The notes: generated from the letters alone by a model not told the origin. Positions 40,521-51,226 are shown, numbered from the stretch's first letter. The stretch is 64,000 nt of DNA from Comamonadaceae bacterium PBBC1 (GCA_002256145.1 NKIP01000014.1:1-64000), one strand, 5' to 3'. Program-made: numbers and translations.

Positions 40521-41642
40521 ATGGACTTCATCGACCTTAAAACCCAATACCAGCGCCTGAAGTCTGAGATTGACGCGGGCATCCAGCGGGTGCTTCAGCA
40601 TGGCCAATACATCCTCGGCCCCGAAGTGGCAGAGCTGGAAGAAAAGCTGGCCGCCTACACCGGGGCCAAGCATTGCATCACCGTGGCCAACGGCACCGAC
40701 GCGCTGCAAATTGCCCAAATGGCGCTGGGCATTGGCCCCGGCGACGAAGTCATCACACCCGGCTTTACCTACATCGCCACCGCCGAGACCGTGGCCCTGC
40801 TGCGGGCCAAACCGGTGTATGTGGACATCGACCCCTGCACCTACAACCTGGACCCGGCCCTGCTCGAGGCGGCCATCACTCCCCGAACGAAAGCCATCAT
40901 CCCGGTCAGCCTGTACGGCCAATGCGCCGACTTTGACGCCATCAACGCCATCGCCGCCAAACACGGCATCCCGGTGATTGAAGACGCGGCCCAAAGCTTT
41001 GGCGCCACGTACAAAGGTCGCAAAAGCTGCAACCTGACCACGATTGCATGCGCCAGCTTCTTCCCCAGCAAACCCCTGGGCTGCTACGGCGACGGCGGCG
41101 CGATTTTTACGAACGAAGACGAACTGGCTAAAGTGATGCGGCAAATTGCACGCCATGGCCAAGACCGTCGTTACCACCACATCCGCGTGGGCGTTAACAG
41201 CCGCCTGGACACCCTGCAAGCCGCCATCCTGCTGCCCAAACTGGCCGTGCTGGACGAAGAACTGGCCCAACGCCAGCGCGTGGCCGACACCTACCACACC
41301 CTCCTTTGTAGGAGCGCACCCCCGTGCGCGAATGACTCACAAACGAAGGCAGAGCCCATCCTTATCACCCCCTACGTCGAACCTCACAACACCAGCGCCT
41401 GGGCCCAATACACCATCCAAGTGCCCAACCGCGAAGCCCTTCAAAACCAACTCCAACAAGCCGGCATCCCCACCGCCGTGCACTACCCCATCCCCCTGAA
41501 CAAGCAACCCGCCGTAGCCGATGCCAAGGTGCAGTTGCCCGTGGGTGATGCGGTGGCACAGCGGGTGATGAGTTTGCCGATGCATCCTTATCTGGACAAA
41601 AGCAGCATCCAGCAAATTAGCTTATCCGTGCAAAGTGCCTAA
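40521..41642 (+). CDS. wbpE: PLP sugar aminotransferase, WbpE/WlbC-like, with a REP-derived insert
   Basis: A 373-aa DegT/DnrJ/EryC1 aminotransferase from the ATG at 40521 (MDFIDLKTQYQRLKSEID). Key sites are NGTDALQIAQMALGIGPGDEVITPGFTYIATAE, IPVIEDAAQSFGATYKG and SFFPSKPLGCYGDGG (the PLP lysine). HIRVGVNSRLDTLQAAIL follows. It should aminate the 3-keto intermediate from WbpB. Around residues 260-280 the coding sequence contains a half REP element (TGTAGGAGCGCACCCCCGTG at 41307), adding LCRSAPPCANDSQTKAEP in frame. This insert is absent from the usual family pattern, in which the chain goes almost directly to TPYVEPHNTSAWAQYT. Whether the enzyme still works is unknown. Confidence 0.88.
   Translation: MDFIDLKTQYQRLKSEIDAGIQRVLQHGQYILGPEVAELEEKLAAYTGAKHCITVANGTDALQIAQMALGIGPGDEVITPGFTYIATAETVALLRAKPVYVDIDPCTYNLDPALLEAAITPRTKAIIPVSLYGQCADFDAINAIAAKHGIPVIEDAAQSFGATYKGRKSCNLTTIACASFFPSKPLGCYGDGGAIFTNEDELAKVMRQIARHGQDRRYHHIRVGVNSRLDTLQAAILLPKLAVLDEELAQRQRVADTYHTLLCRSAPPCANDSQTKAEPILITPYVEPHNTSAWAQYTIQVPNREALQNQLQQAGIPTAVHYPIPLNKQPAVADAKVQLPVGDAVAQRVMSLPMHPYLDKSSIQQISLSVQSA
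41307..41334 (+). repeat. Half REP element inside wbpE-like gene
   Basis: TGTAGGAGCGCACCCCCGTG continues CGCGAATG. GCGCAC and GTGCGC form a perfect 6-bp stem with a 4-base loop, and TGTAGGAGC matches the outer edge of the REP units at 11291 (reverse: GCTCCTACA). It lies in frame within coding sequence. Confidence 0.7.
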
Positions 41643-41696
41643 GGTCTGGTCTGTTCAGTTGGCACCTGGAATCTGTGTTCTATTAATCGGCAATCA

Positions 41697-42995
41697 GTGT
41701 CCCGCCTCCAAAGACTTCTGAGCAGGCTCAAACCGCAAAACGCCCTTTACCGCAGCATCCTCGTGCTTAGTGGAGGGACCGCACTGGCACAGCTGATCGG
41801 CATATGCAGCTTGCCCTTGGTTACGCGGCTGTACACACCCGCCGAAATTGGCACGGTCTCTTTATTCCTGTCCTTTTTTGGCTTCTGGGTCACTGGCATT
41901 GCACTGCGCTACGAACAAGCATTGATGATCGCTGCTGATGACGCAGAGTCGCATGTGGTGCACCGATTGGCCACGATTTTGGTTTTTCTGATGTCTGTGT
42001 TGGGCGTGCCGGTTTTGTGGCTTCTGCAGCAAAACCATGTTTTGGAGTTCCAGCTTTTGCCAGTTTGGGCCCCCCTGATTGCATGGCCCATTTTGTTAGG
42101 CTATGGCCTGTTCATGGTTTACCGATCATGGGCACTGAGGGGTGGTTTGGTTTCGCAAATCAGTCAGGCATCGATTGTTCGTGCGGGGGCAATCGCCGGC
42201 ACCAAGTTGGGGTTGGGCGCATTTGGTGGTGGCGTGGTTGCACTATTTGCAGCCGAATTGGCTGGCGCTTTGACTTCCATGCACAGGCTCATGCAAGCCA
42301 CAAAGCTGCACTTTGCAGCGAGCAAACCCTTGACCATTGGCTACCTGCAGCTGCATCAAGCCGGACTGAGATATGCCAAATTTCCGATGCTCGATACGCC
42401 CTCGGCATGGTTGGATGCACTTGCAGCAACGTTACCCTTGCCCATGGTGGCGAGCTTGTATGGAGCAGAAGCTGCGGGATGGTTTGGGCTGGCACGTTTG
42501 GTATTGAGTCTGCCCAACGCACAAATAGGCGCAGCGGTGGCCGATGTTTTTCAGATGTCACTGGCCGAGGCTGTTCGCGACAAAGACCCTCAGCGTGCCC
42601 GCAGTGTTTTTTACATGTTGCTCAAAAAACTGGGCCTCATCGGCTTAGTCCCGCTGGTGGTCAGTCTTGCGGTTTTACCTTGGGCATTTCCAATCGTGTT
42701 TGGTCAAAGCTGGGCCCCTGCGGGCACAGTTGCGGCCAGTCTTGCGCCCTGGTTGTATGCGGCATTTGTGATCAGCCCCCTGAGCCGAGCATTGCCGGTC
42801 TTGCAAGCGCAGGAGTGGAAGCTTTTCTACGATGTCACGGCATTGGTGCTGATGATCGGGTGCTATTTCTTGGCATCCCATCTGGCACTGAGCTTGGTTG
42901 AATTTTGTCTGTTGGTCTCGGTGGCCAAAACTTTGGGTTACGTCGTTTACACCTTGGTTCTTTGCGTACTGGTCGAGAGCAGACTGAAAAACTAG
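41697..42995 (+). CDS. wzx: Polysaccharide flippase, Wzx-like (first cluster)
   Basis: A 432-aa polytopic membrane protein with about 12 predicted helices. YRSILVLSGGTALAQLIGICSLPLVTRLYTPAEIGTVSLFLSFFG is the classic N-terminus of the RfbX/MATE-like oligosaccharide flippase family, and LRYAKFPMLDTPSAWLDALAATLPLPMVASLYGAEAAGWFGLA is the family's middle block. It probably flips the lipid-linked repeat unit across the inner membrane. The start is a GTG at 41697 with no clear ribosome site. No glycosyltransferase or polymerase follows before the next wza. Confidence 0.87.
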   Translation: MSRLQRLLSRLKPQNALYRSILVLSGGTALAQLIGICSLPLVTRLYTPAEIGTVSLFLSFFGFWVTGIALRYEQALMIAADDAESHVVHRLATILVFLMSVLGVPVLWLLQQNHVLEFQLLPVWAPLIAWPILLGYGLFMVYRSWALRGGLVSQISQASIVRAGAIAGTKLGLGAFGGGVVALFAAELAGALTSMHRLMQATKLHFAASKPLTIGYLQLHQAGLRYAKFPMLDTPSAWLDALAATLPLPMVASLYGAEAAGWFGLARLVLSLPNAQIGAAVADVFQMSLAEAVRDKDPQRARSVFYMLLKKLGLIGLVPLVVSLAVLPWAFPIVFGQSWAPAGTVAASLAPWLYAAFVISPLSRALPVLQAQEWKLFYDVTALVLMIGCYFLASHLALSLVEFCLLVSVAKTLGYVVYTLVLCVLVESRLKN

Positions 42996-43437
42996 AAGTC
43001 AATTGTCTGGATTGACGGTTGTAGTGGTGCTTGCTTCGGAGAGCTTGCAAGGCGCTGATGTGATGGATGAAGATGATCTGATTTGGACAGGTAAATCACT
43101 TCGACCCACAGACAAAAATTATTAAAAATACTATAAATTAATTCAATAATTTTTACTAATTAGTATATTTTTATAAATTTATCTTATATAAAAATAATTA
43201 AATTATTTTAAATATGTATATAAAATTTCATTGAATGCTTAACAAGTATAATTTAGTTTTAAAATGTAGAACTATCAAAGTTAACAATTTTTTCGCCTAA
43301 AACTACTAAGTCGAGTCAAAACTTTATTTTGACAAAATAAACGACCAAAATTGCACTTAAAATTACAACAGTGTTTGGGATCACGCCTAAAAACACCGCG
43401 GTAGCCTGCGTGTTTAACAATAGTTTTAATATTTAAG
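42996..43437 (+). other. AT-rich leader of the second polysaccharide operon
   Basis: This 442-bp gap begins with about 90 bp of normal composition that may be a relic of coding sequence. It then turns strongly AT-rich (43110-43330) and ends with the ops-like element and the wza start. No credible gene is visible. It is presumably the promoter and leader of the second operon. Confidence 0.55.
43398..43409 (+). promoter_or_regulatory. ops-like element upstream of wza (copy 2)
   Basis: GCGGTAGCCTGC occurs 28 bp before the wza start, in the context ACACCGCGGTAGCCTGCGTG. Its flanks AAACAC and GTGTTT can pair, so the element lies in a potential hairpin. The same core and flank pattern precede the first wza (26926). 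The leaders are otherwise dissimilar, so conservation of this short block suggests function, most simply recruitment of the RfaH-like factor. Confidence 0.65.
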
Positions 43438-45837
43438 ATGTCAAATTACAGCGTAAAAAATTTTTCAGTAATCAATAATTTTTCTCATCTTCGGGTTTTG
43501 ATTGCGTTGTTTTTTGTCCTGTCTTTGAGTGCTGCGCCTCGCCTCTATGCACAGAATGCTGGTGCTTTGAGTACTTCGGGTACTTCGGGTTTCACCGGTA
43601 CTTCCGTGGGCAATGCCGGCTCGAACCCAACCACTGGCGGTTTTGGTCAAATTCCAGCGCCAATGACCTCAATGCCGCCTAACTCAAGCGTTGGTGCCAA
43701 TCCAAGATTGACAGCGGCTACAAATCCTTTAGGCGCCTATGCCGACATGGGGCAGGGCACCGGCCCGTTGGCCAACCCAGTTGCGCAGGCAGACCGCCCT
43801 GCATTGGGGACCAACCAATTTCAGCGTTTTGTGCAAAGTGCCACTGGCCGCGACTTGCCGCTGTATGGCTACAACCTTTTTAATGGCCAAAAGTACAGCG
43901 CACTGGCCAACTTGCCTGTGCCTGCTGGCTACGTCTTGGGCCCCGGTGACGACATCGACCTCAAGCTCTGGGGCTCGGTGGACATGGCCCAGCGCCTGAC
44001 GGTCGACCGCAACGGGCAAATCAACATCCCCAAAGTTGGCACCGTCACCGTGGCGGGCACCCGCGCCGATCAGCTCGAAAAAACGCTCAAATCGCACATT
44101 GGCCGCGTCTTCAACAACTTCGAACTCAACGCCACGCTCGGCCGACTGCGCAGCATCCAGGTTTATGTGGTGGGTCAGGCCCGCCAGCCCGGTGCTTACA
44201 CCGTGCCCGGCATGTCCAGTTTGCTGAGCACTTTGTTTGAAAGCGGTGGACCGTCTGCCACCGGCAGCATGCGCCACATTCAGCTGGTCAGGGCGGGCAA
44301 AACCGTCACCACGCTCGACCTGTACGCCTTCATTCACAGCGGTCGCACCGAAGGCGACGCCCAGCTCTTGCCCGGTGACGTGATCGTCATCCCCCCGGCT
44401 GGCCCGCGTGTGGCGGTGTTGGGGGCTCTGGACGCACCGGCCATTTATGAACTTCGCCAAGCGCAAGAAACGCTGGCCCAACTGCTTCAATACAGCGGCG
44501 GCATCAAGGTCATCACCACGCCGCACAAAGCCCTGGTTGAACGCATAGACACCGCCAATAAACAAGCCCCACGCAGCGTGCAAGAGCGCAGCCTGGACGT
44601 ACAAGGCCTGCAAAGCACGGTGCGCGACGGTGACGTGCTCACCTTGTTCCCTGTGGGCCCCCAGTTTTCCAACGCAGTCACCCTGCGCGGCAACGTGGCC
44701 GCCCCCCTTCGCTACAGCTTTCAAGCTGGCATGCGCATTGCCGACCTGATTCCCGAGCCCCAAGCCCTGATTCAAGGCGATTACTACACCCGCAAAAACA
44801 TCATCGTGCAATACGAGACGGGCAAAAACGTCTCGAGTGACCGCGTCATCAACGACGTCAAAAATCTGCTCGAGGAAATCAACTGGGACTACGCCGCCAT
44901 CGAGCGCTTGGATGCCCAGCAGGTCAAAACCCGGCTCATCCCCTTCAACCTGAAAAAAGCCATTCAAGACAAAGACCCCGCGCACAACCTGCCGCTGCAA
45001 GTGGGCGACGTGGTCACCGTGTTTGGGGTCAAAGACCTGCCCGTGCCCATCGAGCAACGCACCCAGTTTGTGCGCATCGGTGGCGAAGTCAAAGTCCCCG
45101 GCATCTACGAAGTCAAACCCGGCGAAACCCTGATGCAACTGCTCGACCGTGTGGGTGGCTTCAGCCGCAACGCTTACGCCTACGGCACCGTCTTCACCCG
45201 CGAAAGCACCCGCCGCGAGCAACAAGCCAACCTGGACAAAGCCATTCGCAAGATGGAGCAAGACATCAACAACCAGGCCGCCACCCAGCTGCAAAACGCC
45301 ATCGACTCAGAAAAAACCAACGCCGCCCAATCGCAAATCGCTGGCCAGCGTCTGTTGCTCAAGCGGCTTGAGGGCCTGCAAGCCAGCGGCCGCATTGCAC
45401 TCGAAATGTCAGCGGCCGACACCCAGCTGCCCCACATCGTGCTCGAAGACGGTGACAGCATCACCGTGCCGCACAAGCCCAGCTTTGTGGGCGTGGTGGG
45501 GGCGGTGCAAGCCGAAACCAGCTTCATTCACAAAGTGGGTTACACGGTGGGCGAATACATCGAAAAAGCAGGCCCCAGCGCCACCGCCAATCTCGATGCG
45601 GCCTTGCTCATCCGTGCCGACGGCACCGTGCAAGCCAACAAAGCCCAACGCAGCTGGACGGGCCGGGGCAATAGCCAATTCATGAGCACCCTCATGCAGC
45701 CCGGCGACACGATTTTTGTGCCCGAAGAACTCGACCGCCGCAGCTCTTACACCCAGTTCATTCAGGGTGCCAAAGACTGGACAGCCATCCTCTACCAATT
45801 TGGCATTGGCGTCGCAGCTCTTAAGACCCTCAAGTAA
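43438..45837 (+). CDS. wza: Polysaccharide export outer-membrane protein, Wza-like (copy 2)
   Basis: This 799-aa OPX protein is a paralogue of 26998-29379. A different signal region (VLIALFFVLSLSAAPRLYA before QN) and a different Gly/Ser/Thr-rich segment make up the first ~110 residues. From GTNQFQRFVQ onward the two proteins are almost identical, with the Poly_export and repeated SLBB domains. At DNA level the 5' third and 3' third differ at many silent sites, whereas roughly 44236-45078 shows no difference from 27776-28619. The first ~120 bp are AT-rich like the leader. It forms the outer-membrane export channel for the second polysaccharide set. Confidence 0.92.
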   Translation: MSNYSVKNFSVINNFSHLRVLIALFFVLSLSAAPRLYAQNAGALSTSGTSGFTGTSVGNAGSNPTTGGFGQIPAPMTSMPPNSSVGANPRLTAATNPLGAYADMGQGTGPLANPVAQADRPALGTNQFQRFVQSATGRDLPLYGYNLFNGQKYSALANLPVPAGYVLGPGDDIDLKLWGSVDMAQRLTVDRNGQINIPKVGTVTVAGTRADQLEKTLKSHIGRVFNNFELNATLGRLRSIQVYVVGQARQPGAYTVPGMSSLLSTLFESGGPSATGSMRHIQLVRAGKTVTTLDLYAFIHSGRTEGDAQLLPGDVIVIPPAGPRVAVLGALDAPAIYELRQAQETLAQLLQYSGGIKVITTPHKALVERIDTANKQAPRSVQERSLDVQGLQSTVRDGDVLTLFPVGPQFSNAVTLRGNVAAPLRYSFQAGMRIADLIPEPQALIQGDYYTRKNIIVQYETGKNVSSDRVINDVKNLLEEINWDYAAIERLDAQQVKTRLIPFNLKKAIQDKDPAHNLPLQVGDVVTVFGVKDLPVPIEQRTQFVRIGGEVKVPGIYEVKPGETLMQLLDRVGGFSRNAYAYGTVFTRESTRREQQANLDKAIRKMEQDINNQAATQLQNAIDSEKTNAAQSQIAGQRLLLKRLEGLQASGRIALEMSAADTQLPHIVLEDGDSITVPHKPSFVGVVGAVQAETSFIHKVGYTVGEYIEKAGPSATANLDAALLIRADGTVQANKAQRSWTGRGNSQFMSTLMQPGDTIFVPEELDRRSSYTQFIQGAKDWTAILYQFGIGVAALKTLK

Positions 45838-45929
45838 GGCCAAAGGTCGGACTCAAAATCACCGACTTGCAAACCCTGCAGCCTTGTACGTCGGCGGCTA
45901 GAGCCCCGACAAGTACCATCCATATTCAC

Positions 45930-47096
45930 ATGACCGACACCACCCACGCCCCAGAATCCGAAGACGAAATCAGCCTGCTTGACCTGCTGCACACTGTTGT
46001 AAATAACCTGCGTTTGCTGATCATCGGCCCGCTGGTGGTGGGCTTGGCCGCATTGGGCATCAGCTTTGCCGTTCCCCCCAGCTTCACGGCCACAGTGAAA
46101 TTCCTACCCCCTCAACAGCAGCAAAGCGCTGCCGCCAGCATGCTGGCCAGCCTGGGCGGGCTGGGTGGTTTGGCCGGGGCGGCTGCAGGCCTCAAAAACC
46201 CGGCCGACCAATACCTCGCCTTCATGAAAAGCAACAGCGTGCAAGACGAGCTGATCGAACGCTTCAAGCTGCAAGAGCGCTACGAAACCAAGTTTAAAGA
46301 AGACACCCGCCTGGCTCTGACCGTGAACACCCGCGCCAGCAGCGGAAAAGATGGCATCATCACGGTGCAGATTGACGACAAAGATCCGAAGATTGCCGCC
46401 GACCTGGCCAATGCCCATGTGGACGAACTGCAAAAATTGCTGGCTCGCCTGGCCGTGACCGAAGCGCAGCAACGTCGAGCCTTTTTTGAAAAGCAGCTGA
46501 CCCAAGTCAAAGAAAAATTCACCGAGGCCGAGCAAGCCTTGCGAGCCACGGGTGTAAGCAGCAGCGTGCTCAAATCCAACCCCACATCTGCATTGGCCGC
46601 TGTGGCGGGCCTCAAGGCGCAAGTCACGGTGCAAGAAGTCAAAGTGGGCGCCATGCGCGGCTACTTGGCCGAAACCGCTCCCGACTTCAAACAAGCCATG
46701 ACCGAGCTGGCCAACCTTCGCGCCCAATTAGTCAAACAAGAAAAAGACGAACCCGCTGCCGCTGCCGGACAGGGAGACTATGTGGCCAAGTTCCGCGAAT
46801 TCAAATACCAAGAAACCTTGTTTGAACTCTTTGCCCGCCAGTTCGAGATGGCCAAGGTGGACGAATCGCGCGAAGGCGCCGTGATCCAGGTGCTCGACGC
46901 CGCCCAGCCGCCCGAGCGCAAGAGCAAACCCAAAAAAGCTCTCATCGCTATTATTGCTACCTTGACTGCTGGTATTGCATTACTCCTCTTCGTCTTCATC
47001 CGTCAGGCTTTAAGAAATGGTACAAAAGATGAACAAACTGCAGGCAAGCTCGCTCAAATCAAAAGATCTTGGAATGAAGCCCTTGGTAAGGCCTAA
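45930..47096 (+). CDS. wzz: Wzz-type chain-length determinant (copy 2)
   Basis: A 388-aa PCP-family protein, paralogue of 30893-32071. DEISLLDLLHTVVNNLRLLIIGPLVVGLAALGISFAV is the first membrane helix, a coiled-coil periplasmic part rich in EAQQRRAFFEKQL-type heptads follows, and DAAQPPERKSKPKKALIAIIATLTAGIALLLFVFIRQAL ends it. There is no kinase domain. The ATG at 45930 gives the same N-terminal length as copy 1. The last ~150 bp turn AT-rich. Unlike the wza pair, the wzz copies differ throughout. Confidence 0.9.
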   Translation: MTDTTHAPESEDEISLLDLLHTVVNNLRLLIIGPLVVGLAALGISFAVPPSFTATVKFLPPQQQQSAAASMLASLGGLGGLAGAAAGLKNPADQYLAFMKSNSVQDELIERFKLQERYETKFKEDTRLALTVNTRASSGKDGIITVQIDDKDPKIAADLANAHVDELQKLLARLAVTEAQQRRAFFEKQLTQVKEKFTEAEQALRATGVSSSVLKSNPTSALAAVAGLKAQVTVQEVKVGAMRGYLAETAPDFKQAMTELANLRAQLVKQEKDEPAAAAGQGDYVAKFREFKYQETLFELFARQFEMAKVDESREGAVIQVLDAAQPPERKSKPKKALIAIIATLTAGIALLLFVFIRQALRNGTKDEQTAGKLAQIKRSWNEALGKA

Positions 47097-47185
47097 GATT
47101 AATTAGAATGCTGTTGAAATCTAATATCAATTGCAAATAAATTTAATTAATAGAGCAAACTAAAAATTATATTAATTAGGAGTAA

Positions 47186-47590
47186 ATGTTGAGTTTAATA
47201 CAAATAGTGCATTTCCCCCCCCTTGGCGATGAACGTGGCTCTCTCGTGGCACTGGAAGCACACAAAACTGTGCCCTTTGATGTCAAGCGAGTGTATTATA
47301 TCTTTGGTACCCAAGAGGGCGTTTCACGGGGTTTTCATGCGCACAGAGCCTTACAGCAAGTGGCAGTGTGCGTCACGGGCAAGTGCCGTATTTTGCTCGA
47401 TGATGGACAGCGAAGCGAGGAGGTTTGGCTGGACTCACCTACAAAGGGCTTGTTAATCGGCGACCTAGTTTGGCGAGAAATGCACGACTTCAGCGTCGAT
47501 TGCGTTTTACTAGTTTTGGCCAGTGAGCACTACGACGAGACTGACTACATCCGCAGTTACGACGCCTTTAAGCAAGTTTTGAAATCATGA
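47186..47590 (+). CDS. fdtA: dTDP-4-keto-6-deoxyglucose 3,4-isomerase, FdtA/QdtA-like
   Basis: A 134-residue WxcM-like cupin. [62 protein letters not shown] is the FdtA signature, with the catalytic His pair [40 protein letters not shown] is the family C-terminus. It isomerises dTDP-4-oxo-6-deoxyglucose to a 3-oxo sugar for amination by FdtB. Motifs do not decide between the galacto (FdtA) and gluco (QdtA) product. AGGAG lies 3 bp before the ATG. The rmlA/rmlB genes that make the substrate are not in this window. Confidence 0.9.
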   Translation: MLSLIQIVHFPPLGDERGSLVALEAHKTVPFDVKRVYYIFGTQEGVSRGFHAHRALQQVAVCVTGKCRILLDDGQRSEEVWLDSPTKGLLIGDLVWREMHDFSVDCVLLVLASEHYDETDYIRSYDAFKQVLKS

Positions 47591-48051
47591 GTTTTATTCA
47601 CCCCTTAGCCGATGTGGCTGATTGTCAAATTGGGGCAGGTACTCGAGTCTGGCAATTTGTGGTGGTGCTAAAAGGTGCCAAAATTGGAGCGGATTGCAAC
47701 ATATGCGCTCATACCTTGATTGAAAGCGATGTTGTTATTGGTGACCGGGTGACGGTCAAGTCGGGTGTTCAGATTTGGGATGGCTCAGTCATCGGCGACG
47801 ATGTTTTCATTGGCCCCAATGTCACTTTTTCTAACGACCTGTACCCTAGGTCAAAACAATACCCAACGCAATTCAACGGCGTCACAATACATAAGGGTGC
47901 AAGCATCGGTGCCAATTCGACTTTACTGCCGGGCATTACCATCGGCGAAAAAGCCATGGTCGGTGCAGGTGCCGTGGTCACCAAAGACGTGCCAGAGCGA
48001 GCGGTAGTCGTTGGCAATCCCGCAATAGTGCTTAAGTATCTTGAAATATAA
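47587..48051 (+). CDS. fdtC: Sugar N-acetyltransferase, FdtC/QdtC-like
   Basis: A 154-aa hexapeptide-repeat acyltransferase: [64 protein letters not shown], then [26 protein letters not shown] at this position is typical of the FdtC/QdtC group. It probably acetylates the 3-amino group of the dTDP-sugar made by FdtA/FdtB. It overlaps fdtA by 4 bp. Confidence 0.88.
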   Translation: MSFIHPLADVADCQIGAGTRVWQFVVVLKGAKIGADCNICAHTLIESDVVIGDRVTVKSGVQIWDGSVIGDDVFIGPNVTFSNDLYPRSKQYPTQFNGVTIHKGASIGANSTLLPGITIGEKAMVGAGAVVTKDVPERAVVVGNPAIVLKYLEI

Positions 48052-48056
48052 ATATA

Positions 48057-50072
48057 ATGCTTTATAGGAAAGAAATTGATGGATTAAGGGCGATAGCAGT
48101 ATTACCTGTGATTTTATTTCATGCTGGTTTTGAAGCTTTTAGTGGCGGCTTCGTTGGCGTAGATGTTTTTTTTGTTATAAGCGGGTATTTAATTACAAGT
48201 ATTATTTTAGTGGAGTATGAGCAAGAGAAATTTTCATTAATAAACTTCTACGAGCGGCGTGCTAGGCGTATTCTTCCTGCTCTTTTTATTGTAATTATTG
48301 TGTGTATTCCATTCGCTTGGTTTTGGTTATTGCCGAGCGATATGAGAGATTTTTCGCAAAGCTTAATTGCTGTTTCATTTTTTGCTTCAAATATTTTATT
48401 CTGGCGTGAGAGTGGTTACTTTGAAACAAGTGCAGAACTTAAGCCGCTATTGCATACATGGAGTTTGGCAGTTGAAGAGCAATATTATGTTTTTTTTCCA
48501 ATATTCATTATGATTTTTTGGAGGCTGGGTAGAAAATGGATTATTATTGCGATTGGATTGTTGTTTGTAGTGAGTATAGTTTTTTCAGAGTGGGCGGTTT
48601 CAGCTAAACCTGCAGCAGCATTTTATTTATTACCCATGCGTGCGTGGGAAATGCTTATTGGGGCTTTGGCTGCGTTTTATTTATCTCAATGCAATCATAA
48701 GCTGATCGGTAAAAGACTAAGTGAAATAGGTGGTTGGATTGGTTTGTCATTAATTTTGTGTGCAATTGTAGTATTTAATAAATCGACGCCATTTCCTGGA
48801 TTTTACGCTCTCGTTCCCACAATAGGAGCTGTTCTAATTATATTATTCTCAAGCGAGAATACCTCGGTTGGTAAATTTTTGGGTAATAGAGTATTTGTCG
48901 CTGTGGGCTTGATTAGCTATAGTGCATACCTGTGGCATCAGCCATTATTTGCTTTTGCTAGACACAGGACTTTGATTGAGCCTAGTTATATTGTATTTTC
49001 GGGGCTTATATTTTTAACATTTATACTTGCATACATTAGTTGGAAGTTTGTAGAGACCCCTTTTAGATCCAAATTAATTTTTCAAAGGTCAGCAATATTT
49101 GGCCTGGCATTATTAATTACTTTAATAATATCAATTTTTGGATATTATGGGCATCAAACCAATGGATTCCAAGGTAGAATTGATGGCTTGGTATTGGATA
49201 ATGCGCCTGACATGAAAATATATGAAAAGCAAGTTGAAAAGTGTTGGAACAGTGTAGAGAAAAATCCAAATGTTGATTCTGCATGTGTTTTAGGTGCTGA
49301 CAATGCACCTGTTGCATTTGGATTGTTGGGTGATAGCCACGCTGGAAGTCTATTGCATGTACTCAACGAAGAGGCGTTGAAACTTAACATACAAGGAAAA
49401 AATTATTCTTATCGAAGTTGCCCTCCATTAATCAATGCAAAGCCCATTACACAGGAGAGCGGTGATATTGCTTGCTACGATCTCCGGAAAGATTTTTTTA
49501 GAGTTGCTAAATCAACTCCAGCAGAATTACCTGACGTACTTATTGTAAGCGCTCGTTGGGCATTTCTTTTAGAAGAAAAGCCATTTAATAACGGTGAGGG
49601 TGGAGTTGAATCTGGTAATTCTTGGTTATGGGAATTGCCGAGAAAAAGTGCAAATTATGCAGATAACATGAGTTTTGAGATTGTTGAATCTATCAATTCA
49701 ATTCTTAAGTCGGGCAAAATAGTTGTTTTAATTTATCCTGTTCCAGAGATGGGATGGGATGTATCAAGAGTCTTATCAAAGCACTGGTTGTTTTCTAATA
49801 CACCCTCTTCAACAATGGGTTCTGTATCCTACGATTTATATTTAGAGCGAAACAAGGTTGCAATCGATGTACTTGATTCTATCGAGGGCGGAAAAAACAT
49901 TATTCGAGTTAGACCAGATAAAATTTTATGTGACACCTTTGTAAAGGAGAGATGTGCAGCTCATATCAATGGTGAAGCACTTTATTATGATAGTAATCAT
50001 TTGAGCAATCTAGGGGCGAAAATAATTATAGATAATGTTCTTAGTACAGTTAATAAAAATCAATTGCATTGA
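48057..50072 (+). CDS. Membrane O-acyltransferase with C-terminal SGNH domain (OafA-like)
   Basis: A 671-aa acyltransferase 3 family protein. [45 protein letters not shown] is the conserved start, with the catalytic His in [16 protein letters not shown] and [19 protein letters not shown] follow, and about 10 helices fill the first ~380 residues. The C-terminal half carries [17 protein letters not shown] (SGNH Ser block) and, near the end, [13 protein letters not shown] (Asp/His block). Such proteins acetylate surface sugars. It is very AT-rich compared with fdtC before it and fdtB after it. It starts 5 bp after fdtC. Confidence 0.9.
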   Translation: MLYRKEIDGLRAIAVLPVILFHAGFEAFSGGFVGVDVFFVISGYLITSIILVEYEQEKFSLINFYERRARRILPALFIVIIVCIPFAWFWLLPSDMRDFSQSLIAVSFFASNILFWRESGYFETSAELKPLLHTWSLAVEEQYYVFFPIFIMIFWRLGRKWIIIAIGLLFVVSIVFSEWAVSAKPAAAFYLLPMRAWEMLIGALAAFYLSQCNHKLIGKRLSEIGGWIGLSLILCAIVVFNKSTPFPGFYALVPTIGAVLIILFSSENTSVGKFLGNRVFVAVGLISYSAYLWHQPLFAFARHRTLIEPSYIVFSGLIFLTFILAYISWKFVETPFRSKLIFQRSAIFGLALLITLIISIFGYYGHQTNGFQGRIDGLVLDNAPDMKIYEKQVEKCWNSVEKNPNVDSACVLGADNAPVAFGLLGDSHAGSLLHVLNEEALKLNIQGKNYSYRSCPPLINAKPITQESGDIACYDLRKDFFRVAKSTPAELPDVLIVSARWAFLLEEKPFNNGEGGVESGNSWLWELPRKSANYADNMSFEIVESINSILKSGKIVVLIYPVPEMGWDVSRVLSKHWLFSNTPSSTMGSVSYDLYLERNKVAIDVLDSIEGGKNIIRVRPDKILCDTFVKERCAAHINGEALYYDSNHLSNLGAKIIIDNVLSTVNKNQLH

Positions 50073-50101
50073 AAACTAAATTCAAATATATAGATAATTA
50101 T

Positions 50102-51226
50102 ATGAAAAAAATACAGTTCCTTGATTTAAAAGCCATCAACCAACAACACCGCCAAGCCTTGATCGACGCGGCCACTCGAGTCATTGACTCGGGGTGGTAT
50201 GTGTTGGGCCAAGAGGTCAAAGCGTTCGAACAAGAATTTGCGGCCTATTGCGGCACCAACCACTGCGTGGGCATGGCCAACGGCCTGGACGCGCTGGTTT
50301 TGACCCTGAGGGCTTGGAAAGAAATGGGCAAGCTCCAAGACGGCGATGAGGTCATCGTGCCCGCCAACACCTACATAGCCAGCGTCTTGGCCATCACAGA
50401 AAACCGGCTCACGCCCGTGTTGGTGGAGCCCGATGAAGGCAGCTACAACCTGTGTCCTGCCAAGGTCAGTGCGGCCATCACGTCTAAGACCAAAGCCATT
50501 GTGGCTGTTCATCTGTACGGTCAACTCGCGCCCATGAAGGCGATCATGGCCATGGCCGATGAACATCGGTTGCTGGTTTTGGAGGACTCCGCACAAGCCC
50601 ATGGTGCCATGGTGGACGGAAAACGTGCCGGCAACTGGGGCCACGCATCGGGCTTCAGTTTTTACCCTGGCAAGAACCTGGGTGCCTTGGGCGACGCAGG
50701 TGCCATGACCACCAACGACACCGAGCTGGCACAGACCGTGCGCGCCTTGGGCAATTATGGCAGCCACAAAAAATACGAAAACCTTTTTCAAGGCGTGAAC
50801 AGCCGTCTAGACGAGATGCAGGCTGCGCTCTTACGCGTGAAGCTGCAACACCTCGACGCTGAAACCCGCGTTCGTCAAGCCATCGCCGTGGCCTACGCTC
50901 AAGATATCCGCAATCCCTTGGTGCGTTTGCCGATTGACAGCCACGCCAGTCTGGACAACTTGGGTCACCATGCGTTTCACCTCTTTGTGGTGCGCGTTCA
51001 GCAACGCGCCGCATTCCAAACCCACCTCAATGCCACAGGCATCGACACCTTGATTCATTACCCCATTCCGCCACACCAGCAACAGGCTTACAAAGCCTAC
51101 AGCAGCTTGCAACTACCTTTGACCGAGTCGATTCACAAAGAGGTGGTGAGCTTGCCCATTGGGCCTACGATGTCGCTGGCTCAGGTTCAAACAGTGATTA
51201 CCGCTTGCAATGCCTACAGCGGCTGA
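50102..51226 (+). CDS. fdtB: dTDP-3-oxo-6-deoxyhexose aminotransferase, FdtB/QdtB-like
   Basis: A 374-aa DegT/DnrJ/EryC1 PLP aminotransferase, start ATG 50102 ([33 protein letters not shown]). Motifs are [81 protein letters not shown] (PLP lysine in PGKNLG) and [20 protein letters not shown]. Its place beside fdtA and fdtC points to formation of the dTDP-3-amino-3,6-dideoxyhexose. Its first 45 bases are AT-rich like the acyltransferase gene and then the composition returns to normal. Confidence 0.9.
   Translation: MKKIQFLDLKAINQQHRQALIDAATRVIDSGWYVLGQEVKAFEQEFAAYCGTNHCVGMANGLDALVLTLRAWKEMGKLQDGDEVIVPANTYIASVLAITENRLTPVLVEPDEGSYNLCPAKVSAAITSKTKAIVAVHLYGQLAPMKAIMAMADEHRLLVLEDSAQAHGAMVDGKRAGNWGHASGFSFYPGKNLGALGDAGAMTTNDTELAQTVRALGNYGSHKKYENLFQGVNSRLDEMQAALLRVKLQHLDAETRVRQAIAVAYAQDIRNPLVRLPIDSHASLDNLGHHAFHLFVVRVQQRAAFQTHLNATGIDTLIHYPIPPHQQQAYKAYSSLQLPLTESIHKEVVSLPIGPTMSLAQVQTVITACNAYSG

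Noticed and set aside
42017-42901. A 294-codon plus-strand frame within the first flippase gene
   Set aside because: It overlaps the flippase fully in another frame and has no membrane pattern or start signal.
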